DNA of 64,000 nucleotides from assembly GCF_040807025.1 (NCBI RefSeq), contig NC_090942.1, positions 197,898,247-197,962,246 of the forward strand. Direction: 5' to 3'. This DNA is from Struthio camelus (lineage: Eukaryota > Chordata > Aves > Struthioniformes > Struthionidae). Position 1 is the first letter of the stretch. Every line of letters starts with the position of its first letter. This document shows positions 11,383 through 24,563 of this stretch, one piece after another. The position numbers were made by a program, and so were the translations under genes. The notes beneath the pieces are model-generated. The model did not search any database. It worked only from the letters and a program-made list of their open reading frames with translations, and had not been told where the DNA came from.

Positions 11383-14300
11383 AAACTAACCTGGCAAAAC
11401 ACAAGAACAATAACATTTCTGGCTAGATGAGCTCCTCAGTGTGGCTTTAATGCTGGCAGAAGGGATTGGGCAGGAACATGCAGTTTGAGGCGGGAGGGAA
11501 AGCGGTAACCGTCATTTTTGCAGTAGTGTGTGGGTTTAGGTTGTCTTATGCTGGCCGTGAAGCTTCACTTTAAGGCAAATATGTTATGGTAGTTTATATA
11601 TTGCAAACTATTTGTTGAGGACTCCCTGATCATTTTTCATGGGCTTACAATTACATTGCTTGTTTTGCATTGTCACTTTGCACTCTGTGCTGCTAGGTCA
11701 AAGACCCACGCAGACACTACTGCTGCAAATAAGTGCACAAAAGAAGAGATGTTGCAGAAAGCGTTTTTGAGCAGGCTGTCTGCACCACAGTATTCTGAAG
11801 TGTAAAATGCATATTCCGTTTCAGGTTGGCTATGACAGACTGTCTCAAAAAAAAAAAATACTAGTTTGCATTTTCTGTCAACTTTAATATAAATGTGACA
11901 ATTTAAATATAATATTAAACTATGATTTCCATGTGGATTAAGAAAATCTATGTTACATTTTATAAGAAGTGAGATATTCTAGTAGCATGTCTGGCATGTA
12001 ACGGTCATGTTTATTTAGTATTTACATTGTGGTTTTGTAGAGAAGCTTACCTGGTTGGGTACCATTCTGCCAGGCCCTTTGGGATATATACTAAACATCC
12101 CCATAGACTTTGCAAGCTAAAAGAGTGTGTAGCAAAACAAGCAAGAAGTCCAGGGCTGGGGAACATGTATGCAAGATAACAGAGGTAGCGTACAATTCTT
12201 CTTCAGAAGTAGTAAGGATGCACATGCGCACATACAGTGTCTTCTTTTCAAGTGAACCACAGTGATTCAACTTTGGTCACATCTGGAGAACTTCACAGGA
12301 CATATGAACACCAGGTGGCCAGTGAGAGAGGTTCTGATGGAGTTTAACGTGGCATTGTGCCCAGGAGCGCTGTCAATGGGCTAAGGCAGTCAACCTCAAT
12401 TTATACAAATCCCCTGTATGCTGTGAAGTCTCTCCTAAGGTGTAGGTGGAAGAGAGTGGAAAGCTGCCAACATCTGTGTGTTCTGTTTTTTTTTTTTTTT
12501 TATTAAGATCTTGAATATACGTTTCGTGCCTGATTTATTTTTATTTAAACATTATGCAACACTGCAATGAAAATATGCAGTAAGCCTCAACCAGACACTG
12601 TGTTTTGCCTCCTAGAATCTCAAATCCTGACTTGCATGAAATATCATCACAGAGCCCTGGAAGTTACTGTACCCAGGACTGGATCAAAACTAAGGTGAAA
12701 ACCTGGTACCCTTGTGATTCGTAGCCCAGCTCCTGGGAGGCTTCTTGTTCCGGGCTTTGCCGTGTTGCTGTTTTCAAAGGCTGAATCCCAACAATTTCCA
12801 CAAACTGTTCCACTCCTGCGGAGTGGGTTGCTATAGAAATTAACAGGACTAACATCACTGAGAAGCCTACTAGAGAGCACTATACAAGGGGATGGGGTGG
12901 AATTTAAGAAGTACAGCATGTAGGGGATTAAAATCTTTCTTTGGAATCACGTGCGCAGTTCCTCTGGGCTTCAGAGTTTGGCCCACTGAAGAAAGATTGG
13001 GGTTTTGTTTTCAGTGCATTCTACAGAAATTTGATGCAAATGAAATGAAGCAAGATCCCAGTAAACGATTTCAAAATTGGTCTCTCGGAGTAAGGTTGTA
13101 TAGACGTACACGTCTGTATTGAATTAATTTTTGTTAATAATGTGTAGCGGAAAGATATGATTATAATGGAACTGAAGAGGTTATTGAAGCATAACGCTTT
13201 ACATGTTTGGGATAGGTACAGTTTGCCGAAAACCTGAAGCAACTATGGTGTGCAGAACATTTGGATGGAAAAATATTGCCATGGCAACAAATTACTTTTA
13301 TATTCACATAAAGCAAAAATAGATCTCTCTCTCCCTTTGTGGGAAGCACATATTTTAAAGTGCATGAAAGATTAAAGGTGATAGGCAGAAACAGCTGCAT
13401 GAATATATTTTCATTTTTCTTCATTTGGTTTATACATATTCTGTGTATGTCTGAAATGCAGAAATAATTTACAGATAGAAGCATTTTACAGCTAGAAAGC
13501 AGGAAGAGCTTCGGAAAGGGGAAAAAGTATAATATAGTCAGAACTACTTATTCTGATTGTACTATGGCAACATCAGAATTTAATTGATTAAAACAAAATA
13601 TTACCAGTGCCATTCAAAAAGGTGGAAGGAAATCCTCTCTCTGTGTATCCAACAAGGCCAAAATCATTTCATGTCCATAATTTGGGCCATATTTTTGAAG
13701 AGACGATATATTTTATTTTAGATCAGTCAGGTACATTGTCAAATTCAAGCAGCGGTCCTAGTGGCAAGATTTATTGATTGCTTCATTTTTACTGTGTATT
13801 TTTTCATTTAGAAGGCATGCTGCTTTTACATTTGTGAAGGTGAACAGCTTCTGGTCCATCTATATGCCTCAGTCTATGTTGTCTCCAAAGGAGGTTTAAT
13901 ATGTCTACATTGATACGTAAGGTCTATCCTGAGATCCCCCTCAATTATTCTGAGACACGTGAGCTATCTTACACCATTTGTATCTCGCTTCGTAACGCAC
14001 AGCAAAGCAAGCCCACATTTCGTGCTTCTTATCTGCAAAGTAGGGGCTTTCTTGGAACTGGTCCGTGAATGTCTTGACTCCTTTTCCAGCTGGTCTCTTC
14101 GTATGGACAGCAGAGACCTGTACCAGAGAAACTGTCCCTGGGTATCTTGGAGAGACCTAGGTGGGGTAGTCCAAAACAGGCAACACATGCTCTAGCAGTG
14201 AAGCAGTGTGGATGATCAGAGGTCCAGTCCTTTAGCTTTGTCCCTGGCTCACTTTAGCGATGTGCTGGCACAATAGCCACCATGCTTGTACTCATCAACA

Positions 14301-14813
14301 GACCTTGGACGTGGCTTAGAGAAGGCCTAGGGCAGGGGCTCTCTCAGTCAGCAGCACGGATGCAGCCGTCTTGTACTGAGGGGTAACAGGTTTTTGTGTG
14401 GCTGTTGGGTCTCAGTGGGCTGTTGTGTCCCAGCTGGCCCCAGCACCAGCACAGTCCTAAACATTTGATTCACTGCTGTTGACTGCAATACTAGTACCAC
14501 TAGACATGATTTCAGAGCACTCTGGTCAGAATAACCCACATAAAGAGTTACATATTTTTTTAAAAATCTGTGGCTAGTTTATCCTGAGTTTGGCAAGAAA
14601 ATGCAGTTGAATGAGGCCTGTGCGGTGAGCCACAGTCTGGACAAAATTTTGGTAGTTTACATTTTCTAGCAAAATTGCCAGAAGATGTGTGTTGGACTCC
14701 ATTCACAGCTACAGTACTTTCAGTACATAAACTAGCTATTTAAAATTTGACTGTAGCCACACAGTCCACAATTGTGCCTTTGGATGCTGTGTTGACATAC
14801 CCTCCATTATGCT

Positions 14814-14833
14814 GATGCAAACTTGTTTGCATC
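14814..14833. repeat. Octamer-like dyad
   Basis: gatgcaaacttgtttgcatc is a 9-2-9 perfect inverted repeat. Each arm contains the TTTGCAT core of the POU octamer in opposite orientation. Confidence 0.85.
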
Positions 14834-15318
14834 AAAACAGCAGAAATGGGTTAGAGATATTTTTATATAGGCAACCCAGAAAGGGATAGGAGAGAGATAT
14901 CATGTGACCCTTCCTTAGTGCAGTCCTCAGAACTGTAGGACTGTTGACTTCTCTATCTTCCTCCTTTTTTTTTCTTTTTCATTTAGCTGGATCTTTGCCC
15001 TCTGTGTCCTCAGTTTGTTTTGTGCTCATAGATCTCAAGTGCAAATTTAGGCCTGTCACCAGATAAGAATGAATGGTCTTACATACCTCTCTATCTCCTA
15101 TGACCTTTCTCTGAGAAAGAGGTGGGTAGCATACATTTCCTTTCATTTTTTGTGTCTGTCTTCTTTCCAGGAAGAAAGAAGATTAAGGAAAGCATGCAAC
15201 GTGACACAGTGTGCACACAGATGATTAGAACATGTCTAGAGTAATTCACCCCACTTTCAGAGAGAAGAGGGTCAGAATGAGGAATAAATCTATCCTAATC
15301 TAATCTTAGTTGTTTATT

Positions 15319-16308
15319 CACAGAATCACAGAATCACATAATGGCCAAGGTTGGAAGGGACCTCTGGAGATCATCTAGTCCAACCCCCCTGCTCAAGCAG
15401 GGTCATCTAGAGCACATTGCATAGGATTGTGTTCAGGTGGGTTTTGAATATCTCCAGAGAAGGAGATTCTGCATCCTCTCTGGGCAACCTGTTTCAGTGC
15501 TCAGTCACCCTCCCAGGAAATAAGTTTTTCCTCCCTTTAGATATTTGTATACATTGATGATGTATACATCATCATTGATGATGATCCCCTCAGTCTTCTC
15601 CAGGATGAACAGGCTGAGCTCTCTCAGCCTTTCTTCGTATGAGAGTTGTTCTAGTCCCCTAATCATCTTTGTAGCCCTCCACTGGGCTCTCTCCAGGAGT
15701 GCCATGTCTCTCTTGCACTGGGAAGCCCAGAACTGGACACAGTACTCCAGGTGAGGCCTCATCAGGGATGAGTAGAGGGGAAGGATCACCTCCCTCCACC
15801 TGCTGGGAATGCTCTTCCTAACGCAACCCAGGATACCACTGGCTTTCTTGGCCACAAGGGCACACTGCTGGCTCATGCTTGACTTGTTGTCCACCAGCAC
15901 TCCCAGGTCCTTCTCGGCAGAGCTCTTCTCCAGCAGGTCAACCCCCAGCCTGTACTGCTGCATGGGGTTATTTCTCCCTAGGTGCAGGACCCTGCACTTG
16001 CCTTTGTTCAACTTCAGGAGGTTCCTCTCCGCACAGTTCTCCAGCCTGTCCAGGTCCCTCTGAAGGGCAGCACAGCCTTCTGGTGTATCAGCAACTCCCC
16101 CCACCCCCAGTTCAGTATCATCAGCAAGCTTGCTGAGGATGTACTCTGTCCCTTCCTCCAGGTCATTGATGAATACGTTAAACAAGACTGGACCCAGGAC
16201 TGATCCCTGGGGAACACCGCTAGCTACAGGCCTCCAACCAGACTCTGCGCCGCTGATCACAACCCTCTGAGCTCGGCCATTCAGCCAATTCTCAATCCAC
16301 CTCACTAT
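15319..16308 (-). mobile_element. 5'-truncated CR1 LINE, antisense to TRMT9B
   Basis: Read on the - strand this is the last ~1 kb of a CR1 element. It holds the reverse-transcriptase C-terminal half, a short 3' UTR and the octamer tail (CACAGAAT repeats at 15319-15337 on the + strand). The 5' end is at about 16308, in the codons before the GVPQG motif. The DNA is close to the sense CR1 at 45103-48771 along its shared length. Two changes set it apart: an in-frame 21-bp palindromic insertion near 15555-15574, and loss of about 100 bases in the C-terminal coding region near 15520-15530. It is non-autonomous and was truncated at insertion, as is usual for CR1. Confidence 0.95.
15505..16305 (-). 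pseudogene. CR1 ORF2 fragment (reverse transcriptase, C-terminal part)
   Basis: This 266-codon open frame lacks the endonuclease and the first RT motifs. It begins at an RWIENW-like segment, then has [14 protein letters not shown] (RT motif B region). The catalytic box reads LADDTELG, with Ala-Asp-Asp where the longer copy has FADDTKLGG. The thumb-like segment [16 protein letters not shown] and '[13 protein letters not shown]' follow. The frame ends early because a deletion fuses the KYLKGG region to sequence near the C-terminus. There is no host function to infer. Confidence 0.9.
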
Positions 16309-19300
16309 TCACTTGGTCCTGTCCTCTCACCCCCTCTCCATCCTTCCTTGTAGTTTTTTCTGAGTCTTTCAGGTTGTGCTTGACACTGGCTTTTTAATTG
16401 CTTGAGAAGAAATAGTGTTTGATGTGGCTATGCTGCATTTGTAGTGTTTTTCACCCCTTCTCTCAAAGTGTGCTCCAAATGGAGATGAGACCAGAGTATT
16501 TTAGTGGCAACTGGAGCATGAGCTCCCAGTGATAATGTAGTCACAGGTGGTATCTCTGCCAATGAGAAGTCAAATACACAGGTAGTGAATTTTCTGATTT
16601 TGTCAGCCAGAATCCATTGACTGCTTTATTATTGCAGACATTGCTGTGTATTAGTTCTGATGTAGCATTAATAATGCACCTGTGCATGATTAGTGCATGA
16701 TAAGCATTCCTCTGCATTAGACATAAATCAGTACCATGGAAAAAAAGGAATTCAGGAGAAGTACTGCTACAGACTGTGACTAGCATATTCATTTATTCCT
16801 CTGTATTTGGTATAATCTAACAGAATTGCTGCTCAAGTGTTATTTTTTATTTGTTTATTTTAGTTAAAGCAAGTTTTTGCAGTTTTGCAAAACAATGAAC
16901 AAAGGGATTTAGAGATTTATACATTCCATTATAAATACAGTGGCATTTCTGTGACCCTGTTTAGAAGAGTAAAGCTTCTATTTGTCTCCTGCTGATTCTG
17001 TCAACATTCACGCAGTAAGTTCAGTAGAAATCCCTCAGGTATTCCAGTGTCAGACCACAAAGTCATTTCTGCCTTTTAAAGAAAATATTATATTTTAAGG
17101 AACAAAGACTTTGGGGAATATTCCTGTGAAGTGGAGACTCGATGCAGCAATGCAGATGTAAAGAACTGAAAGGCCGGGCACAGAACTGACAAACAAGCAA
17201 AATAAAAAGAGAAAATATATATTTATACATCTTCTGAGTTCAGTTACCTTGGTGAAAATCTGCAGCAACTCCATAACTTCTGCCAAATTTTCTGGAGCAG
17301 CTCAGATTAAAGTATACGTATGCCTGAAGAAAAAATGAACAGCAGTGAACAAAGAGAGGAGAAACACCTGTGCCGGCAGCAGGTATCTGGAGAGGAAAAA
17401 AAAATGGGATCACGAGTTTCTTCCTTCCTTCTTTTCACAAATATTAATCATTTGGATTTATTCAGACGCACTTAGGCAAAATCCATTATTACAGATGTCA
17501 GTTACCTCTTTCATTTCCTAGTTTCCAGAGGATGCACAGCTCCCGCAGCCATGTTGTCTGTCTGCCAGTCAGCCCTTTACCTAGTAATTTGTTAAAATGC
17601 TGGCCGGTTTTAACCAAAATGACAGACAGGTGCCAGGCTCAGAGATACCATGTTCCTGCAAGTATGGGAAATGTAGTATGTGGATACAGGAAAGAGATCC
17701 AAACCCACCAAGGGACAGGTGGTTGCAATTTAGGCTTCTGTCCCTACTGAAAGGCAGTGACAGGTTGGCTATACCGTGTGCGTTTGCTGTCTGCCAGTCA
17801 GGGTACGGCTGTGCCCCAGATGAGCAACAAACCCCTCGGGAAGCGGCCTGGAGAAGCACAGAAGTGAGAGGTCGTGGCTCAGGGGTCCAGGTGGTTGTGA
17901 GGCAGCCGGGCACACGGGGCACCAAAAGGATGAGGTCCTTACAAAATACAGAGTGAAAAGCTTGTTGCTACAAACGTGAGTAGCAATTGAAGCGTACAAG
18001 GGGATACAGCAGGTGTATATGAAGAAAGGCATGGAGGAGAGTCAGAAAAAATGGCAGAGAAAGCAGATAAGAGGGCGTGAGGTAAGCGTGGGACAATACT
18101 GGTGCCTGTGATACAGTTCAGGCCCAGCTCACCGCCTCTTTAAGTATTGTCAGGGTTTTAATGGCTTAATGGCACAGAGTAATGGCAGAAAGGGTCTGAA
18201 GGATGGAAATGATTCCTGCTTACATGATAGAGCTGAATTTTATTCTGTTGCCTAAAGTTGGTGCTGAATTGCAAAAACAACAGAGGAGAGGACCACGATG
18301 GAGTAGGTTGCATTTCCCTGCTGCCGGGGCAGTAATAATTCTGCAGTCCATTACAGCCTGAAAACTGCTGAAACCTACCCCATGAACCTAAAGAGAAATT
18401 TTATCAGCCTGGGATTGGCAAAACAGAGCGCTTTCCAGCTGCGTGTTTTCCTTGCTGTGGTAGATGCCAATTACCCAGTGTAAGGGCATTCAGTATTTAT
18501 AAAGCACCAACAAATATCATCTATAACAAGCTGGATGGTTTCTCAAATTAGAGTTTGCATTTGGATTTGGTTGTGTAGGATAAATTCTCATCATTGCATA
18601 ATGAGGATAGGGCTGGTATCAATTCTGTATAATTTTGTTTTCATATTAGCTTTACAACTTGAAGTAGTAACTCTAACACTTCTAGAATAACATTGGCGTT
18701 ACTCCTGGTTTTCATTGTGGAGTTAAGAAGACAGTGAAGTAGTTTTTTCTCTGTCTTTCAAAATGTATTTTTTAAGATTTTCCAATCTTCAGTCTCCTGA
18801 AAGGGTGCATACACTGATTTTTTTTTTTTTCCTATTTGGCTTAACTTTTGGGAGCCAACGATAATTGAAATTTCACACTCTTTAGCGATTCTCTTTGTGG
18901 CTTTGCAAAAGGGACGCACGCCCTTCTGAAGTTTCACGTGAGGAAACCAATAATAGGATATCATCTGGGGGTGAAAGCGTTCAGAGTCCAGATTTCAAAT
19001 GCCGTTGCAGCCGAGTGTTTACTTGTCAGATCTGTTTTGTAGTCAGTGTTCAGATGCGTGTAATTTCTTGCAAGGGAGGGTTTTGGAACGGGAGGCCACG
19101 GCAGTAATGAAGGAAATTTGTACGGTGGTTGAACTGATAGTGTGAGTTTGAGGACTCCGCATTGTGAAGTCGACACAATGCCAACATTAGTATTCAGATG
19201 AAATTTAAGCTTCTGTGAGGAGGCTGTCAGGCAGTCAATTTGTCAAGATAAAATCTCAGTGTGTTCACATCCCCTGTGAGGGGCTCTGCAGCATCTCCGA

Positions 19301-20569
19301 GGGGAAGCGCAAGTGTTTTTTGGACCATTGACTGTGTTCATCCTTCGAGTGGGATCCCCGCCTTTCTCATGGGGGAACTTTTAGTTGTTGGTTCCCGTCC
19401 ACACAGACTCTTGCCTGTATTTTCCAAAGATGCCTGAACAGTGTTTTAACTGGTTTTGGTTGAATGGTATGATTTTAGGTTTTCTAATGCATATGCATTC
19501 TTTCTTACTGCTGGCAGTCAGAAAGTTGTTGTAGCACAGCGATAGCAGCTCTCAGGGTGTTTGGGGTGCTGGGTCACGGACTGCGACCGTGTTGGTGCTG
19601 GCCACTGGTAAGCAGTGAACAAAAGCACTTGCAATTCACTTTCAGAGCCTTTTGCAGGCGAATGTGAATGGCCATGCTCCAGGGGCTGTTTTTTGTATCA
19701 TCAGCCTGACGCTGTGCCCCAATAAGGAAAGCTGCAGCAGCTCTGAATAAATTTAATGCAGTTACAGCATTTCCAGTGCAATTGTGTTACCATTGTATAG
19801 CTGCAACCAGAATGAATATTTTATAACTAACACGAGCAGAGGGTGGTGTGCTCATGTCTACCATGAGAGTGGCCTGGACTGTGATTCAAGAAAAAACGCA
19901 GGGTTGCTGACAGACAGGAAAGGAAAGGAAACAGAGAGATGTGATCTGCAGCAGTCTCAGTACGTGGCCTAAGCACTGGCTAGTATTTTGTGGTGCCCAG
20001 ATCGATTCTGTACTCGGTTCCTGGCTTTTAGCTGGCGTACTGCCTGTGAGAGAGGAAAGGACAAGGCTGGGAAGTCACTGGACCCTCTTTGCAATCCCTT
20101 GCTGCCTCCTTTTAATTCAACATCTCAGTAGCAGCCAGGCCATAGGCAGGCCTAGATGGAAGAAGGAGGTGAAAAAAGCTGGGCTCCTTTCTGAGCAGAG
20201 AGACTTCTTCATAGCAATCCAAGCATGGCCATATAGTTTCCTAAGAATCGTTCTGCAGTGGGAAGATAGAGACTTTCTCCCAAATAAGAAAATGCAGGGG
20301 TGTAACCATTTAAAGCAAGTGTCTCAGCAGGAGCCCAAGGAATTCTCATTTGGCCTATCCTGTGTGAGAGGCAGTGAAAAATAATCATCTTTGGCCAACA
20401 GTTAAGCGCTTCGTAATGTATACTCTGAGGCCCTCCTACACCATCACCCTCCTGCAATCCATGGCATATGCATTCAGGATGGGGAAAGCATAGCTCACAA
20501 AATCTTTGCAGAGTAATGGCAGATAGTGATGTGAAAACTAGAACACACCCAGCTGCTAAAAACTGTGTT
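16309..20569 (+). other. Intron 1, no gene recognised
   Basis: A T-rich run lies at 18820-18831. A phrase 'ctgtctgccagtca' occurs twice (17559-17572 and 17788-17801). No conserved exon, RNA gene or dated transposon is visible. The 147-codon frame at 19941-20384 has no motif or compositional sign of selection. Confidence 0.45.
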
Positions 20570-20960
20570 TCTCTAACTTACTAATGTTCTTTGAAAGTAT
20601 CTTCAAACTAGTGCATAAAGAAGAACAAACGGACATAGTTTTTCTCTTTTGAAAGGGTTTGATAAAGTTTTTACAGGAGATTATAAGTAAGCTTAATAAC
20701 CATAGGGTAATAGATGAGGTCTTGTCATGGATTGAAAGCAGACTAATACATAGAAAATAAAATGGATGCAGTAATGAGCTGTCCATTCTAGGCAGGCAGA
20801 GGAGTTCATAGTGCAGTGTCCTTGAGGTCATCCAGCGAGCTGAAACGGTGAACAGGTTAAATAGTCATAGGGAAAATATGCTGACATAGTTACAGAAGTA
20901 AATCTAATCTATTAGATGGGTAATTGGCCAGCAACACAGATTAAACACTTCAGTTAAAAT
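20570..20960 (+). repeat. Ancient CR1-type LINE fragment
   Basis: The phrase 'gggtttgataaagtttttac' (20656-20675) encodes an FDKVF match to the KAFDKV palm motif of LINE reverse transcriptases. It is followed, in the expected order, by 'attataagtaagcttaat', by 'catggattgaaagcagactaatacatagaaaa' (20726-20758, matching the WIENWLTHRKQ segment) and by a 'caggcagaggagttcatagtgcagtg' stretch (20793-20818, matching the region before GVPQG). Many stops are present. It is an old, dead copy. Confidence 0.55.
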
Positions 20961-23900
20961 TTCGACCTGTTTTTTAAGTAGTTGAGCGTTAGGCAGGATT
21001 GCCTCTACTGTTGTTTATATTTGTAGATAATAAGCCAAATTCTCATTCACGGGTAAAAGATTTGGAGGGTTTTTTTGTTACTATCTGAGACTGTGTCAGT
21101 CAGTATGTGCCCTGTCTTCTTACAACCTGTCAGAAGAGTGGGTTTTGTTGGCTCGTTCGTGTGGCGAGGATTTGGACCTAACCCCACGTAGGCAGCCTGT
21201 TTTGCCTAAGAAGAAAGGGCTTGTGTTGGGAAGTGGCTAACTACAGGCGTACAGGGCAGGAGATGGGTGTGGGTGAAAAAATAAGTTAACTGGAAAATTG
21301 TTAGAATTCTGTTCGTATTACTAGTCTAAATTTAACAGATAGACAATTACTTTTTCCTCATTGACATGACAAGCATATTGCCTAGCCAGCATTCATGTAT
21401 TAATTTAAAGGACAGGTATTTTCCCACGGGCATCAAGGAGATCAAACTAGGGCCCCGAATACTTCTATGTAGGATTGGTGTCACGGTGAATTTGATAAAG
21501 CTGGCATTTATATTTGAGGAAGGAATAGCACAGCAAGATATAGAGGATGCAGCACAATCAAAAGTCACATAGAATAGCTAGAAACAAGATAAGAACTGAA
21601 AGTGTTCCTTAAAATAGAATTGAAGTAGCCAGTTTTTGTAGAAAGGTGGCATCTATTTTTCAAAAAGAGACTGAATAGTCCTGTAGTCTGAAAAAGATTG
21701 AAATCAGGCCAATTTAAGATTAGTAGCATAATTTTTTAAACAGATAAATAAAATGTTCATTGTTATTAGAAAGCATGTAAAATACTTACATATTGCATAT
21801 ATTGTAATCATATTCTGTGACGTTTAACATGTGGATGTCTTTCTGTATATGTTTATTGCTTCATTCAGACTAGGGGGTGGAGAAAAATGAAGCTAAATTT
21901 ATTCTAACTGATGATGATAGACATTATCACTCCCAGGAACACTGGAGAAACAAGTTCTTCTTTTGTCCTGAAGGGCACGTAATTGTCATGGTGTCACATA
22001 CAAATTTCCCCTAAGGTATCTGACATATGCTGCAGTCAGAGCCAGACCTCTGAACAGGAAAAACCTTTGATCTCTGCCAGTGCAGCACTTGCTTTGTTTC
22101 TGGGATAAAACTTGGGCCTGCAGAAATGTTTATAAGCCATTACTGATATAATGTGATCTAAATTAATCTTGTTTTATCTGTTCCAGTTAATGATATTTTA
22201 AAATTTGGTAGTCAGTAGAGAATAAGTGTGCTTACAAGGTTTTTCAATTTTCCAAATGCATAACTCGAGTTTATAATTAAAGGAAAGGCACCTTTACTTT
22301 CGATGAAATAATTTTTTTGGCCTCCCAAGATATGAATTATACTGAAAGATTGAAAGTATTATAATTAACTCTAATTTACATACATAGTAGTGCTAGTGTA
22401 GTGTGCTGGTGGAATCAGATCCATTCATCCATGTGTCTTAGAATCTTTACTGCTGAGAGATAAAAGCAGCTTTCTCTAATATAGATGGAAGGGAGTAGAA
22501 AAAGGGGCGCTTTGTTCTATCTTTTTGACTTACAGTCCTGAGAATTGGTCAGTCTCTGTCATGAGTTAGTTGGTTCTGCAGCTCTTTTAATCAGTCTCCT
22601 GTGTGGCCCCAAAAAGTCATTCTTGCCATGGGAGATGCAGTGAAACATAACGACTTAGGCATGTTTCCTTTGCCCAAGCCACGAGGGTGGTGCCAAACCA
22701 CTCACAGGAGCCCTTTCGCAAAAAGGCCAAGCCCTAGTCTCCTTTTTTTAGTTTCTTATTTTATAGAGTCCTTTGAACAGAGATGAGAACCCTTCAGAGG
22801 ACTTACAGATCTGAAGATTCTATATTCTATTATTGCGAAAATATTTTTTCTTGTCTCACTGTATCTCACCAGGAGTTTCATCTCCTGAGTGGACTCTGAA
22901 AGTTTTATTGACTTATCAAGCTCTTATAGGTCATGATATCAAAAGTATCCGTCTTTTACAGACGTTTTCAATTGTCCTTGTTTCATCTAAGAGCTACTGT
23001 AGGAGACAATTCTTCCAAAAAGCACGGATGACTGTTTTAATAGAGGATATATATTTCAGATTCCAGGAAGTTTTAATATCTGTCTAAGCAGCAAAGGTTT
23101 TCTCTTCCCTTAGAACCCTGGATTGATGTCGTCCTGCATGGAGCAGACTCTTTGACATTGAACTTTTCTGATTATTTTGCCATACAAGAAGCTATAGACC
23201 GCTTTATTCACCGACTGGTCATTATTCTATTGTCTTTTCTTACTCCAGTGAAGAGGAAAATATAGAGAAAAATGATGAGAGATTTTGTTTTACCAATTAT
23301 TCCTTTAATTTTAGCATATAATGTTACTGAATTTTTGGCACCCTACCTATCTTATCCCCTAGGCCAAGCACGCTGAATAGAATGGATTGCACAGGCAGGG
23401 GCATTACTATTCTTTGTCATCAGTTTTAGTCCTGTTGGGGACATGTAAATTTTCCTTTGGCTTCCAAAGAACCTTCTTTATTTTGACTTTTAAAACCATT
23501 TTTGTTCCAGAATGTATTTCCCACAGCACACTGTAATTTTTAAATCTCTTTTTATTTTTTTATATAAAGTGAGTGGGCAACCACTAGCAAATTCGAACTG
23601 AAGAAATAAATTACTAATAACTTCCACTAAATTATTTTCTCTTTCCTGTTGTGAGGCTTGTTTTGTTTAGTGATCTGTGTACTGAAACCATTTTAGAGCA
23701 TTTGACAGTTAGCTTAATGGTCAGGATGCTGTAGTGCAATATGGCTTGCAGCTTTTTGTTTTCATATACCAACTAACAAATATTTTTCCAGATCATATCA
23801 CATTTGCCTACTTATAAGAACTACTTTATGACTTCTCAATAAACAGAAGACCTACTTTGTTTATCTTTCAGGCTAATTTTTCACTAGCATCACCAATTTG

Positions 23901-24477
23901 GGCAGTAAAGAGATGGAGAGCACTTTCTAAGATTTTATGCCAGTATAAGAATGTTGGCTAGTTCGACCATGACAGGAGTAAAAAATAATAATTGGAAATG
24001 AATTGCTTTCATAGAATAATTTGGAAAATAATGATAATGCTGTTGCTGTTGTATTCTATTCTAAAATACATTTTTTTCCTAAACGTTACTTAGAAGTAAT
24101 TGGAGCTAAATTCTGCACATAGCATGATAAATCTGCTTGCTCAAATACCTGCTAAGGTGGCTGAGAGATTTTGACCCTTCTCTATAACAAGAACCTGTCA
24201 TCCTTTTCTAAAGAGAAAGACTCAACGTACATGTAAGTATGAAGTTGTATCTTTATATTAGAGTACACACACACACACACACACACAGAGACTGTGTCTT
24301 CCAGAGTAGGAATGTCAACATGCCCTAGCCTGCTGGGAACAGGTATCAGTAGCCCTTCCCCGTTCTGTGTCTCTTCCAGTTGAAGTCTCTTGAGACAGCA
24401 GAGATATCTTCCAAAGGCAGCAGGTGTCATGTGAAACAATATCAAAACAAATTAAGACGTTAGAAGGAAAGTAGGAT
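20961..24477 (+). other. Intron 1, AC microsatellite, otherwise nothing
   Basis: AT-rich intronic DNA with no open frame above 87 codons. The only clear simple repeat is the (AC)n tract at 24265-24287. Confidence 0.5.
24265..24287 (+). repeat. (AC)n microsatellite
   Basis: About 11.5 uninterrupted AC units, likely length-polymorphic. Confidence 0.97.
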
Positions 24478-24563
24478 GTGAAATCAATTGATAAGATTAA
24501 CTACGTTAGAAAATAAGAAGGTGAAATCAAAGAATAAGATTAACTACAGTAGAAAATAAGAAG
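24478..24563 (+). repeat. Two-copy 43-bp tandem duplication
   Basis: Copy 1 (24478-24520) and copy 2 (24521-24563) are both 43 bases, begin gtgaaatcaa and end agaaaataagaag. They differ at only about five positions (in 'ttgata' versus 'agaata' and 'acgtt' versus 'acagt'). A third partial start 'gtgaac' follows. Confidence 0.9.

Larger units (their letters stand above)
10300..15318 (+). other. Intron 1 of TRMT9B, 5' part, no further gene
   Basis: AT-rich DNA with short TA (10904-10918), A12 (11846-11857) and T16 (12486-12501) runs. Two inverted repeats stand out, at 11353-11382 and 14814-14833. Open frames are short and featureless. Assignment to intron 1 depends on the CpG island being the TRMT9B first exon. 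Confidence 0.5.

Noticed and set aside
15545..16217. + strand frames over the antisense CR1
   Set aside because: They are shadows of the reverse-transcriptase frame on the other strand.
19941..20384. 147-codon + strand frame in intron 1
   Set aside because: No recognisable domain, and the first codon is not in good context. Nothing suggests an exon.
24265..24287. AC run considered as a CRISPR-like or satellite array
   Set aside because: It is a plain dinucleotide microsatellite with no spacers.
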